Part shown: one piece after another, positions 9,114 to 18,422 of the stretch | How positions within the stretch are numbered: position 1 is the first letter of the stretch | Layout: each line of letters opens with the position of its first letter | Assembly (NCBI GenBank): GCA_016744185.1 | Contig: JADGEY010000011.1 | Span: 1 to 41,732, forward strand | DNA from: Emcibacteraceae bacterium | Lineage (GTDB): Bacteria; Pseudomonadota; Alphaproteobacteria; Sphingomonadales; Emcibacteraceae | Length of the DNA stretch: 41,732 nucleotides | Direction of reading: 5' to 3' | Program-made: the position numbers and the translations under genes | Notes under the pieces: generated by a model | Seen by the model: the letters and a program-made list of their open reading frames with translations, nothing else | Told to the model about the DNA's origin: nothing | The model's database searches: none

Positions 9114-10382
9114 ATGATACCTGCTGCAAGAGTTACAGCCGCTATAGAACTTGTTAGGCTAACGCTGCAAAGCCTAGAAGAAAAAGGCTCATCAGCAGAT
9201 GTGCTTATTCGGGCTTATTTTAAACAGCGCCGGTATGCAGGATCGAAAGACCGCCGTGACGTAACGAGCAAAACCTATGACGTGATTAGAAGGCTTGGGT
9301 TTTTAAAGCGTATTTCGGACGGTGATGCCAAAAGAATGGTGATTGCATCGTTAGCTTTTGCAGGGGAAAGTACGCCAGAAATCGCCGCTTATTTTACAGA
9401 TGAAAAACATACTCTTCCTGCGTTAAGTGATGATGATATTAGTTTTTTAGATGATGTTATCTCTGGAAATTTTAAAGAAACTGACCATGAAAAGCTTAAT
9501 TTTTCAGAATGGATGACAGACCGCCTTACGTCCCGTTTTGGTGATGATCTTGAAGAAGCTATGATCGCTCTTAATCAGCGTGCGCCGCTTGTAATACGTC
9601 TTGCCCGAAATAAAGAAGCTGTCATGGGTTATCTTGCAAAAAAAGAAATCTCTTATGAGGCATCTTCTCTTGTTCCAACAGCTTTAACGCTTGAAAAACA
9701 GCAGCAAATACGGGACTGGACAATTTACCGTGATGGCATGATTGAAATCCAAGATGTCGCCGCTCAATATGCGGTAATGCTCGCAGGGATTACATCGGGA
9801 CAGCAAGTGATGGATTATTGCGCTGGGGCAGGGGGCAAGGCACTGGCAGCTTCCAGCTATATGAAAAATAAGGGACAAATTTACGCTCTTGATATTAACC
9901 ATAGACGCTTGCAGGAAATCAAGCCCCGTATTAAACGTTCTAAATCTCATATTATTCAGGCTATAGGGCTGCCAAAAACAGCGCCTAAAAGACAGGCTCT
10001 TCTCTTAGATTTTAAAGAAAAAATGGATCATGTTATTGTCGATGTTCCTTGTTCTGGAACGGGTACTTGGCGCAGAAACCCTGAATCACGCTGGCGGCTT
10101 GATGAAAAAGAACTTGCCGTTTACTGCCGCAGCCAAAAAGAAATTATGGAAGAAGCTTGGAAATACGTTAAAAAGGGCGGACAAATGGTCTATATGACCT
10201 GTTCAATCTTGGAAGATGAAAATGAAGCCCAAGTCACAAGCTTTACCGAAAAGCACCCAGATGCGGCTCTAAATTCATTAGAGGTAAAATCACTTTCCAA
10301 ACTAAAGTCTGCGGTGCAGCTTGCGCCTCATAGCCATGATACAGATGGCTTCTTTGTTGCTCTTATTACAAAACAGGTTTAA
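9114..10382 (+). CDS. RsmB/NOP2-family rRNA cytosine-5 methyltransferase
   Basis: SAM-dependent m5C RNA methyltransferase of the RsmB (Sun/Fmu) type. An N-terminal helical NusB-like region (about 1-120) is followed by the Rossmann methyltransferase domain with MDYCAGAGGK (233-242). The two cysteines of the mechanism are Cys313 in DVPCSGTGTWRRNP and Cys363 in MTCSILEDENE. The length of 422 aa matches the family. By likeness the target is 16S rRNA, but several m5C paralogues exist in alphaproteobacteria and the target base cannot be read here, so no symbol is given. It lies 9 bp after guaB and 9 bp before guaA, so it is cotranscribed with the GMP genes. Confidence 0.92.
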   Translation: MIPAARVTAAIELVRLTLQSLEEKGSSADVLIRAYFKQRRYAGSKDRRDVTSKTYDVIRRLGFLKRISDGDAKRMVIASLAFAGESTPEIAAYFTDEKHTLPALSDDDISFLDDVISGNFKETDHEKLNFSEWMTDRLTSRFGDDLEEAMIALNQRAPLVIRLARNKEAVMGYLAKKEISYEASSLVPTALTLEKQQQIRDWTIYRDGMIEIQDVAAQYAVMLAGITSGQQVMDYCAGAGGKALAASSYMKNKGQIYALDINHRRLQEIKPRIKRSKSHIIQAIGLPKTAPKRQALLLDFKEKMDHVIVDVPCSGTGTWRRNPESRWRLDEKELAVYCRSQKEIMEEAWKYVKKGGQMVYMTCSILEDENEAQVTSFTEKHPDAALNSLEVKSLSKLKSAVQLAPHSHDTDGFFVALITKQV

Positions 10383-10391
10383 TTTAACATC

Positions 10392-11939
10392 ATGACTGAC
10401 CGTATTTTAATTATTGATTTTGGCTCACAAGTAACCCAGCTTATCGCACGGCGTGTTCGGGAAGCGGGGGTTTATTCTGAAATTGTTCCCTTTAATAAAG
10501 CCGAAGAAATGCTAAAAGACTTTAATCCTAAAGGGGTTATTCTTTCTGGGGGGCCAAGCAGCGTGAATGATATTGATACGCCTCGCGCACCAAAAGCATT
10601 ATGGGATATGAATATTCCTGTGCTTGGTATTTGTTACGGCGAACAGACGATGTGCGAAGAACTTGGCGGAACAGTTGAAACGTCAGAAGAACGTGAATTT
10701 GGCAGAGCTTCCGTGGAAGTTACGCAAAACTGCGCTCTTTTTGAAGGCATTTGGCAAAAAGGCAGCTCATATCAAGTATGGATGAGCCACGGCGACCGTG
10801 TGACAAGCCTGCCATCAGGTTTTAAAGCCGTGGCGGTAAGCGAGAATGCCCCTTATGCTGCAATTGCCAATGAAGATAAAAAATTCTATGCGGTACAGTT
10901 CCACCCAGAAGTTGTTCATACGCTGGACGGCGCAAAGCTTCTGACTAATTTTGTTAAAAATATTGCCCTTTGCAGCGGTGATTGGACGATGGCTTCTTTT
11001 AAAGAAACCGCCATTGCAGCGGTGCGCAAGCAAGTGGGGGATAAGCAAGTTATTTGCGGTCTTTCAGGCGGCGTTGATAGCTCTGTTGTCGCCGTTCTTC
11101 TTCATGAAGCCATTGGCGATCAGCTGACATGCGTTTTTGTGGATCATGGTCTTATGCGGGCGAATGAAGCAGATGAAGTGGTTTCTTTATTCAAAGATCA
11201 TTATAAAATCAAGCTTATTCATAAAGATGTATCTGACATGTTCCTTGGTGCGCTTGAGGGAGTTGATGATCCTGAAAAGAAACGTAAAATCATTGGCGGG
11301 CTTTTTATTGATGTGTTTGACAAAGAAGCTAAAAAAATTGGCGGCGCAGATTTCTTGGCGCAGGGAACGCTTTATCCTGATGTAATTGAATCAGTCTCCT
11401 TTACGGGCGGCCCTTCCGTGACGATTAAATCACACCATAATGTAGGCGGCCTGCCTGAACGCATGAATATGGATCTTGTCGAGCCATTAAGAGAGCTTTT
11501 TAAAGATGAAGTTCGCTTGCTTGGGATCGAACTTGGACTTCCCGAAGCTTTCATAAAACGCCATCCTTTCCCCGGGCCGGGACTTGCAATCCGTATACCA
11601 GGAGCGGTAACAAAAGAGAAATGCGACATTTTACGCAAAGCCGATGTTATCTATCTTGATGAGATTAAAAAAGCAGGTCTTTATGATGAAATTTGGCAAG
11701 CTTTCACCGTACTTTTGCCCGTCAAAACAGTAGGCGTTATGGGCGATCAGAGAACATATGATTATGTCTGCGCCCTGCGTGCTGTGACCTCAACAGACGG
11801 TATGACAGCGGATAGCTACCCTTTCGAACATAAGTTTTTAGGGCGGGTTATGACACGTATTATCAATGAAGTACGGGGCATTAACCGAGTTGTTTATGAT
11901 ATTACATCAAAGCCTCCTGGGACTATTGAGTGGGAATGA
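10392..11939 (+). CDS. guaA: GMP synthase (glutamine-hydrolysing)
   Basis: Converts XMP, ATP and glutamine to GMP. The N-terminal glutamine amidotransferase domain (about 1-195) has nucleophile Cys81 in GICYGEQ with His171 and Glu173 in FHPEV. The ATP pyrophosphatase domain (about 200-395) has the P-loop SGGVDSS (225-231). The C-terminal dimerisation domain ends with the usual KPPGTIEWE. The length of 515 aa is standard. Last gene of the guaB cluster; the frameshifted acyltransferase gene begins 21 bp later. Confidence 0.98.
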   Translation: MTDRILIIDFGSQVTQLIARRVREAGVYSEIVPFNKAEEMLKDFNPKGVILSGGPSSVNDIDTPRAPKALWDMNIPVLGICYGEQTMCEELGGTVETSEEREFGRASVEVTQNCALFEGIWQKGSSYQVWMSHGDRVTSLPSGFKAVAVSENAPYAAIANEDKKFYAVQFHPEVVHTLDGAKLLTNFVKNIALCSGDWTMASFKETAIAAVRKQVGDKQVICGLSGGVDSSVVAVLLHEAIGDQLTCVFVDHGLMRANEADEVVSLFKDHYKIKLIHKDVSDMFLGALEGVDDPEKKRKIIGGLFIDVFDKEAKKIGGADFLAQGTLYPDVIESVSFTGGPSVTIKSHHNVGGLPERMNMDLVEPLRELFKDEVRLLGIELGLPEAFIKRHPFPGPGLAIRIPGAVTKEKCDILRKADVIYLDEIKKAGLYDEIWQAFTVLLPVKTVGVMGDQRTYDYVCALRAVTSTDGMTADSYPFEHKFLGRVMTRIINEVRGINRVVYDITSKPPGTIEWE

Positions 11940-11960
11940 CTTTGTAGGAAATACGCTTAA

Positions 11961-13075
11961 ATGAAAATTCAAAAAATAGACATTAGGCAAATGGGGCTTC
12001 TTAAAGGGGTCGGTATATTTTTAATTGTTTTACATAATCTATGGTATTCAATTATTAAATTAAAAATTAATGAATTTGATTTTAAAAAAGGGGCAATAGG
12101 ACATTATATTGACCGTTTTAGTGATAATCCATTAGAGGTTTTTAGCCTATTTATTGGTTTTTTTGGACATTATGGCGTTGGTTTCTTTGTTTTTGCAAGT
12201 GCTTATGGGGTAACGGTCTCTCTTGCTAAAAAACCGCGGTCTTTTTTGCTTTTTATGAAGGAGCGATTTTTTAAAATATATATAGCTTTTCTTATTGCGG
12301 TTGTTTTTTATCTTTTATTTATTCATTCTTATGCTTTTGTAAAGATTAATTTCCTTCCTCTGTCTGATGCGATGCCTGATGATTATTTTTCAAAAATTTG
12401 GGTGGGCGTAGCCCTTAAAATGCTGCTTATATCTAACTTTGTTCCAGAACAGGCACTTCTTCCTGTAGGGCCTTGGTGGTTTATTCCATTCATTTTTCAG
12501 ATGTATTTAATTCTCCCTTTTCTTATTTACTTGCATAAAAAAAGGGCGATATTGCCTTGGTTTTTATGGCAGTTTTTGGTTATATGTTAGAGCTATGGCA
12601 GCCATTTGGATTTATAAATGTTAATTTTACACCTTTAGGGCATCTTCCTATAATATGTTTTGCTATATGGATGAGTTATAAAAAGGAACTTAACCTCCCC
12701 TTTTATGCTTTATTGATTTTATTGGTGACCTTCTATTTTTCTCAGGATAATTTGTATTTTTGGATAGTTAGCGATATTACTTTTCTTATAATTTCGCTTC
12801 TTTTGCTTTCTTATTCACTCTTTAAAGTAAGCTTAACAAACTGGTTTTCCCGTTTCTTTACTCACTTGGCTCACTTTTCATTATATATATTCCTTGTAAA
12901 TGGATTTTTAAGACGGCCTATTATAAAAATATACCATTTCATAGAAGGCTGGTGGGGGTTTTTAGTCGTTGGAATTATTATTTTGCTTGTTTCTGTTGTT
13001 ATTGCCGTTTTTTTAACTTTTATAGAAAAAAAACTAAGGGTTCTTTTTGAGAAAAATAATTTATTTGCCAATTAG
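11961..13075 (+). pseudogene. Acyltransferase 3 family membrane protein, frameshifted
   Basis: Two reading frames together make one polytopic membrane protein of about 370 aa. The first (11961-12590) has the N-terminal hallmarks of the acyltransferase-3 (OafA/YrhL/Wzy-associated) family: a start like MGLLKGVGIFLIVLHN with the conserved His, the GVGFFVFASAYG segment, and GPWWFIPFIFQMYLILP. It stops at TAG after residue 209. The second frame, -1 relative to the first, carries the remaining helices to 13075, including HFSLYIFLVNG. The break lies near an A7 run (12537-12543) or a T5 run (12561-12565); one added base at either would restore a single frame. Such enzymes acylate surface sugars or glycolipids; the substrate here is unknown. 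The segment is markedly AT-richer than guaA and panB, suggesting acquisition. Alternatives are a sequencing error or slippage-dependent expression. Confidence 0.75.
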
Positions 13076-13122
13076 ATTCTAAAACTCTACTTTTATGGAA
13101 AATTAATTTACAGGAGCTTTTT

Positions 13123-13956
13123 ATGTATTCAGATGCAAAAAATAATCGAAAGACAGTTCGTGATATTTTAAAATTAATTGATAAGCGTCCTATCGTTTCT
13201 TTGACGGCTTATACCGCTCCTATGGCTAATTGGATGGATGAACATGTGGATTTTATCTTGGTTGGCGATAGTTTAGGGATGGTGCTTTATGGTATGAAAA
13301 GCACCATTGGGGTAACGCTGGATATGATGATTGCTCATACAAAGGGGGTTATGAGAGGATCATCTAAAGCAATGGTTATCTTGGATATGCCCTTTGGCTC
13401 ATACGAAGAATCTCCTGAGCAAGCTTTTAGAAATGCCAGCCGCGCTATGATAGAAACAGGATGCAGCGCCGTTAAAATGGAAGGCGGCAAAGATATAGCA
13501 CCAACAATTGAATATCTAACTCAGCGTAATATTCCTGTGATGGCTCATATTGGGCTGCGTCCCCAAGCGGTCAATGTGATGGGCGGATATAAAACGCAGG
13601 GACGGGATAAAGATGAATGGGAAGAGCATCTCGAAGATGCGGCGGCGGTTAAACAAGCAGGTGCGTTCGCTGTTGTTTTAGAGGGCATGGCAAAAGATCT
13701 TGCTGATAAGATAACTCATTTTTTAAAAGAGGGTAATAAGTCAATTGCAACAATAGGAATTGGCGCATCTTGCGGCTGTGATGGGCAGGTTCTGGTTTCA
13801 GAAGATATGCTGGGTTTTTTTCCTAAAAATGCTAAATTTGTAAAAAGATATGCTGAAATTGGTGTGACCATGGATGAAGCTTTTAGAGAATATTCTACTG
13901 AAGTTAAATCAAGAAATTTTCCCGCTGCTTCTCATATTTATGGAATGAAAGAATAA
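13123..13956 (+). CDS. panB: 3-methyl-2-oxobutanoate hydroxymethyltransferase
   Basis: First step of pantothenate (coenzyme A) synthesis: transfers a hydroxymethyl group from 5,10-methylene-THF to alpha-ketoisovalerate, giving ketopantoate. The (beta-alpha)8 enzyme shows LVGDSLGM (46-53, metal-binding Asp49), the second metal ligand Asp88 in ILDMPF, AVKMEGG (116-122), HIGLRPQ (142-148) and the catalytic acid Glu187 in VVLEGM. The length of 277 aa is normal. A good CAGGAG ribosome binding site precedes the ATG. panC is not adjacent. Confidence 0.97.
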   Translation: MYSDAKNNRKTVRDILKLIDKRPIVSLTAYTAPMANWMDEHVDFILVGDSLGMVLYGMKSTIGVTLDMMIAHTKGVMRGSSKAMVILDMPFGSYEESPEQAFRNASRAMIETGCSAVKMEGGKDIAPTIEYLTQRNIPVMAHIGLRPQAVNVMGGYKTQGRDKDEWEEHLEDAAAVKQAGAFAVVLEGMAKDLADKITHFLKEGNKSIATIGIGASCGCDGQVLVSEDMLGFFPKNAKFVKRYAEIGVTMDEAFREYSTEVKSRNFPAASHIYGMKE

Positions 13957-14030
13957 CTATAAATAGCGTTTGCCTTCTTGCTCTCTCTAGGGTAAATTTG
14001 GCAGCTAAATGATATATCTATTAAATATAT

Positions 14031-14036
14031 AAGGAG
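14031..14036 (+). promoter_or_regulatory. Ribosome binding site supporting a GTG start
   Basis: AAGGAG lies 8 nt before the GTG at 14045, which opens the YfgM-like frame. The spacing is ideal and no ATG lies near in frame, so GTG is the likely start. Confidence 0.6.
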
Positions 14037-14044
14037 ACCCTCTA

Positions 14045-14689
14045 GTGTCTGAGGAATTTATTCGTGATGTTGATGAAGAGCTTCGAGATCAAGAACTAAA
14101 AAATATGTGGAAAAAATATGGCAAATATGTCATTGGCGCAATTATCGGAATTGTCGTAGCCGTTGGCGGTAAAGGCATTTACACATCGGTTCATGAGGGT
14201 AATTTAAACGAGCAATCCTCTAATTTTGCGATTGTTCTTAAAAAGCAAGATAGCTCAAAAAGCCTAGAAGCTATTGATGTTCTTAAAACACTTTCTACAA
14301 GCGGCGTTGAAGGATATGAAATTCATGCAGCCTTTAGAACAGCAAAAATCCATGCAAATGCAGGAGATATAAAATCTGCGGTTGCAACTCTTGATGCTTT
14401 TGCAAAAGATAGCTCTGTTTCCCTGATTTACCGTGATCTTGCGAAATTGCAAGCTGTAATGCTTGGTTTTGATGATGCCCCTGCTGAACAAAATATTCAA
14501 AAATTAAAAGAAGTTGCCCTTTCAAATAGCGAATACCAATATTTAGCCTCTGAAATGCTCGCAATGGCATATCTTAGCAATAAAAATATTGCAAAAGCCC
14601 ATGAAATTTATCTTAATCTTTCCCGTAATATGGATGCTCCTGCTGAAATTAAAGGGCGGGCAGGGCAAATGGCAACGATGCTTAAATAA
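14045..14689 (+). CDS. YfgM-like tetratricopeptide-repeat membrane protein
   Basis: Single-pass inner-membrane protein with a short acidic cytoplasmic N-terminus, one transmembrane helix (about 28-46, rich in Ile/Val/Gly) and a periplasmic helical-repeat domain, as in YfgM, an ancillary partner of the SecYEG translocon and periplasmic chaperones. The region 55-205 is made of paired helices with Ala and Leu at TPR-like positions. The length of 214 aa matches the family. Starts at GTG with a strong ribosome binding site. It sits directly before bamB and der, the order known from other proteobacteria. Function is inferred from this family and context. Confidence 0.8.
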   Translation: MSEEFIRDVDEELRDQELKNMWKKYGKYVIGAIIGIVVAVGGKGIYTSVHEGNLNEQSSNFAIVLKKQDSSKSLEAIDVLKTLSTSGVEGYEIHAAFRTAKIHANAGDIKSAVATLDAFAKDSSVSLIYRDLAKLQAVMLGFDDAPAEQNIQKLKEVALSNSEYQYLASEMLAMAYLSNKNIAKAHEIYLNLSRNMDAPAEIKGRAGQMATMLK

Positions 14690-14725
14690 ATACCATACGG
14701 ACTTGACTTAATTCATAAAAATAAA

Positions 14726-16102
14726 ATGGACATCACTCATATGTTATTAAATGTAATGTTAAATAAAAATAATGATACTGCTTTTGGGGGAATAAAAATT
14801 ATATTCTCTGCTGTTCTATTGTCTATTCTTATATCTTGTGGAGGGGAAGGCGGGAAATCTCAGCGTAATAAATTAAAAGGGGAGAGAATTTCTGTTTTAA
14901 CGTTTGAGCAATCATTATCAGCGAATGATGAAATTCAAAATATTGATGTGGTTATTCCTGCGCCCACTGATAATAAAAACTGGGCGCAGCCAGGCGGTAT
15001 AATTTCTCATGCTATGCACCATCTTAAAGTTGGGGCAAGCCCAAAAGAAATATGGTCAAAAGATATTGGGCAAGGATCGGACGGAAGAGCAAGCCTTGTC
15101 GCTATGCCCGTTATTTCAGATGGCATTTTATATGTGACAGATAGCTTGGCGGCCGTTACGGCATTAAATGCGGCGACAGGAAAAGTAATTTGGAAAGTAG
15201 AAATGACAGAAGAGGGTGAAAGCTCTAACACTGCTTATGGCGGCGGCGTTACTGTTGGTAAAAATAGTATTTATGTTGTTAATGGATATGGTCATTTTAT
15301 TGCTTTGGATAAAACGGCAGGTACAGAAAAATGGCGCTTTAAGGCAGGGGTTGGATTTCGCGGCGCACCGACCTATGCGGATGGACGTGTTTTTGCCATT
15401 ACCATGGATAATCAAACCTATGCACTAGATGCTTCCGATGGCTCGCTTTTATGGAATGAAGTTGGTACGGCAGAGGTTGTGGGACTTGTCGGCGGAGCAA
15501 GCCCTGCTGTGATGGGGGATACTGTAATCTCAGCTTATTCCTCGGGTGAAATATTTGCAATGCTTGTAGATAATGGGCGTTCAGTATGGTCAGACACATT
15601 AAATAGAAAAGGCAGACTTACGGCGATGGCAACGCTGCGAGATGTTGATGGCATGCCTGTGATTTATGATGGTAAAGTCTATGCGGCGAGCCATAGCGGC
15701 AGAATGGTTGCCGTTGATCTTCGTTCAGGGGTGCGCATTTGGGAACAAAATATTGGCTCTCTTCATACGCCTTGGCTTGCGGGTGAATTTATTTATGTGG
15801 TAACGCCTGAATCTGAACTTATTTGTATTACCCGCAGAGAAGGTAAAATCCGCTGGGTTAAACAGCTGGAAAGATTTGATGACGGCGATAGAAAAGAGCC
15901 TATATTTTGGCATGGGCCTATTTTAGCAGGTGACCGCCTTATTGTTGCATCATCAAATGGTTATGCTTTGTCTGTATCACCCTATACAGGTGAGTTTTTA
16001 AGTGGAATAGAGCTTCCTGACGGCGTTGATCTTCCGCCTATCATTGCGGATGGAACTATTTACTTTATGACGAAAGATGCAGAAATAGTTGCTTATAAAT
16101 AA
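14726..16102 (+). CDS. bamB: Outer-membrane assembly lipoprotein BamB
   Basis: Lipoprotein of the BAM complex that helps insert beta-barrel proteins into the outer membrane. A hydrophobic stretch ends in the lipobox Leu35-Ile-Ser-Cys38, so Cys38 should be lipidated after cleavage. The mature part has repeated beta-propeller blades of the PQQ-like type, each with an AxDxxTGxxxW-type motif (for example ALNAATGKVIWK, ALDKTAGTEKWR, ALDASDGSLLW). The length of 458 aa is a little above E. coli BamB. The start is uncertain: ATGs at 14726, 14741 and 14756 all keep the signal peptide, and none has a strong ribosome binding site. Followed by a hairpin and then der. Confidence 0.92.
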   Translation: MDITHMLLNVMLNKNNDTAFGGIKIIFSAVLLSILISCGGEGGKSQRNKLKGERISVLTFEQSLSANDEIQNIDVVIPAPTDNKNWAQPGGIISHAMHHLKVGASPKEIWSKDIGQGSDGRASLVAMPVISDGILYVTDSLAAVTALNAATGKVIWKVEMTEEGESSNTAYGGGVTVGKNSIYVVNGYGHFIALDKTAGTEKWRFKAGVGFRGAPTYADGRVFAITMDNQTYALDASDGSLLWNEVGTAEVVGLVGGASPAVMGDTVISAYSSGEIFAMLVDNGRSVWSDTLNRKGRLTAMATLRDVDGMPVIYDGKVYAASHSGRMVAVDLRSGVRIWEQNIGSLHTPWLAGEFIYVVTPESELICITRREGKIRWVKQLERFDDGDRKEPIFWHGPILAGDRLIVASSNGYALSVSPYTGEFLSGIELPDGVDLPPIIADGTIYFMTKDAEIVAYK

Positions 16103-16125
16103 GTCTTCATCATTAATTGATTGAT

Positions 16126-16158
16126 TTTCGGCTCGGTTTAAATTACACCGAGCCGAAA
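16126..16158 (+). terminator. Hairpin between bamB and der
   Basis: A perfect 12-bp stem (16126-16137 with 16147-16158) with GGCTCGG/CCGAGCC core and a 9-nt loop, 23 bp after the bamB stop and 35 bp before der. Only a short T4 follows (16162-16165), so it is either a moderate terminator or an mRNA-stability element that lowers der expression relative to bamB. Confidence 0.6.
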
Positions 16159-16193
16159 TGCTTTTAGAGGCTTTAAAATTTTAGAGAGTTAAA

Positions 16194-17660
16194 ATGACTT
16201 TTACCGTTGCGATTATTGGCCGTCCAAATGTTGGAAAATCTACATTATTTAACCGTCTTGTGGGCAAAAAACTTGCCATTGTTGACGATACGCCAGGGGT
16301 GACGCGTGACCGTAGGGAAGCCGATGCAAGGCTTGGTGAATTTAGATTTAAAATCATTGATACCGCAGGGCTTGAAGAAGGTAAGGGCGATAGCCTTTCC
16401 AAACGAATGAGAGACCAGACGGATATTGCGATCAAAGAAGCTGATTTTTCTCTTTTTATGTATGATGCACGGGCAGGGGTCATACCTCTTGATCGTCATT
16501 TTGCCGATGTTTTAAGAAAAGCGGGAACAAATGTTATCCTTATCGCCAATAAATGCGAAGGACGCACGCAGCAAGCAGGACTTTTTGAAGCCTCAAGGCT
16601 TGGACTTGGAGATGCTGTGCCGCTATCATCAGAGCATGGAGAGGGTCTTGGAGATTTAATTGAGGCTTTTGATGAAATGCTCCTTAAACTTAAAATTGAT
16701 CCAGACCTTGGGGCGGAAGATGATATTGAAAATAAATCGATTAATATCGATGGTGAAATTTCTGATGAAGAGGCTGATGAAAGCCTAATTGATGACGGCC
16801 TTCCTATGCAGATCGCTATTGTCGGTCGCCCCAATGCAGGAAAGTCAACTTTAATTAATAGACTTCTTGGCGAGGAGCGTCTTTTAACGGGTCCTGAAGC
16901 GGGCCTTACCCGTGATTCAATTGGGGTTAGTTTTTTCTATGATGATGATGGCAAAGACCGTGAAATTAGAATGTTTGATACCGCAGGTCTTCGCCGTAAA
17001 TCTAAAGTGCAAGAGAAGCTTGAAAAATTATCCACAATGGATACGATTAGAGCGTTAAATTATGCAGAAGTTGTCGTTCTTATCATTGATGCAACCATTC
17101 CCTTTGAACGCCAAGACCTATCTATTGCCAGCCTTGTGGTTAAAGAAGGACGGGCATTAGTGATCGCCCTGAATAAATATGATCTTGTAGAAAACCGCCA
17201 AGAAGTTATGAAAGATATTCATGAATCTTTAGAACATACCTTGCCGCAAATTAAAGGCATTCCGATTATCCCTATTTCAGCCTTAACAGGGCGAAATATT
17301 GATAAATTAATGCCGCAAGTTTTTAAAACTTATAGTCTTTGGAATAGAAGAATATCAACATCTAAGGCTAATCAATGGCTTGCAGAAACAACCTCTTACC
17401 ATCCGCCGCCATCGGTTAAAGGCCGCCGCCTTAAAATGCGTTATATGACGCAAATTAAAACCCGTCCGCCGACTTTTGCGATTTTTGCCAATAGGCCTGA
17501 TGATTTATCAAGGTCGTATCAGCGTTATCTGCTTAATGAGCTGCGCTGGGATTTTGACCTGCCAGGTATTCCAATAAGGATTTACATGCGGGGCGGTGAT
17601 AATCCTTATGAGAAAAAAGGCAGAACGAAAGCTAAAAACAAAAAACCTGTTAAAAGATAA
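16194..17660 (+). CDS. der: Ribosome-assembly GTPase Der (EngA)
   Basis: Essential double GTPase needed to complete the 50S ribosomal subunit. First G domain: GRPNVGKS (9-16), DTAG (56-59), NKCE (119-122). An acidic linker (about 172-203) leads to the second G domain: GRPNAGKS (211-218), DTAG (262-265), NKYD (327-330). The C-terminal KH-like domain (about 380-470) holds the MKMRYMTQI-type strand region, and the tail is Lys-rich. The length of 488 aa is normal. The final gene of the plus-strand block, converging on the dehydrogenase gene with only 17 bp between stops. Confidence 0.98.
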   Translation: MTFTVAIIGRPNVGKSTLFNRLVGKKLAIVDDTPGVTRDRREADARLGEFRFKIIDTAGLEEGKGDSLSKRMRDQTDIAIKEADFSLFMYDARAGVIPLDRHFADVLRKAGTNVILIANKCEGRTQQAGLFEASRLGLGDAVPLSSEHGEGLGDLIEAFDEMLLKLKIDPDLGAEDDIENKSINIDGEISDEEADESLIDDGLPMQIAIVGRPNAGKSTLINRLLGEERLLTGPEAGLTRDSIGVSFFYDDDGKDREIRMFDTAGLRRKSKVQEKLEKLSTMDTIRALNYAEVVVLIIDATIPFERQDLSIASLVVKEGRALVIALNKYDLVENRQEVMKDIHESLEHTLPQIKGIPIIPISALTGRNIDKLMPQVFKTYSLWNRRISTSKANQWLAETTSYHPPPSVKGRRLKMRYMTQIKTRPPTFAIFANRPDDLSRSYQRYLLNELRWDFDLPGIPIRIYMRGGDNPYEKKGRTKAKNKKPVKR

Positions 17661-17677
17661 AAAAACACTTTAAAAAC

Positions 17678-18412
17678 TTAGCCCCAATCATATTCGCCGT
17701 TTTTATATGATTTGTAGCTAAAGACCTTTCCTGTTTCAGAAAAATCATCTGACAGCATTTTTAAAAACATGGGAGTAAGCTGCTCTGGCGTATCAAGCGT
17801 CATGGGGTCTTCACCAGACATAGCGCGGGCGCGCATCGCCGTTCGAATAGGGCCGGGATTTATCAGATTTACTTTGAGGTCATGTTTTATATTTTCAGCA
17901 GCATATGTTTTAACCAGAGATTCTAGCGCCGCTTTCGATGCGGCATATGCGCCCCAGTGGGCACGGGGCATTTTTGCTACAGAGCTTGTAACAAATGCAG
18001 CGCGTCCATGTTTGGACTGCCTTAAAAGTAAATCCATAGACCGAATTAACCTGAAATTTGCCGTTAAATTAATGGCAAGAATCTTATCCCAATCCTTTGG
18101 TGTAATATGAGCTATCGGACTAATAGGACCAAGGTCGCCAGCATTGCCGACAAGAATATCTAGCCTGCCCCATTTGTCATAGATATGCGCTCCTAGGCGG
18201 TCGGTCGCATCATAATCGGTCATATCAAGAGGAACAAAACTTGCCGAGCCGCCCCGAAAGCGAATAGCATTATCCATCTCTTCCATCTTGCCTTCTGTGC
18301 GTCCTGTAAAAATAACATGCGCCCCAAGGTCTGTAAGCTTTAAGGCAGTAGCCGCCCCAATACCCCTTGTTGCGCCCGTGACCAGAGCAATTTTTCCTTT
18401 AAATGAATTCAT
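17678..18412 (-). CDS. Short-chain dehydrogenase/reductase
   Basis: NAD(P)-dependent oxidoreductase of the classical SDR family with a Rossmann fold. The cofactor loop TGATRGIG (13-20), the NAG motif, a catalytic Ser in the VTSSVAK strand, and the active-site YAASK are all present, so it should be active. The substrate cannot be predicted. The length of 244 aa is typical. It starts 10 bp after the purF stop and is probably cotranscribed with purF; an SDR gene after purF recurs in alphaproteobacteria, but no link to purine synthesis is established here. Confidence 0.9.
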   Translation of the reverse strand: MNSFKGKIALVTGATRGIGAATALKLTDLGAHVIFTGRTEGKMEEMDNAIRFRGGSASFVPLDMTDYDATDRLGAHIYDKWGRLDILVGNAGDLGPISPIAHITPKDWDKILAINLTANFRLIRSMDLLLRQSKHGRAAFVTSSVAKMPRAHWGAYAASKAALESLVKTYAAENIKHDLKVNLINPGPIRTAMRARAMSGEDPMTLDTPEQLTPMFLKMLSDDFSETGKVFSYKSYKNGEYDWG

Positions 18413-18422
18413 GAGAAAACCC

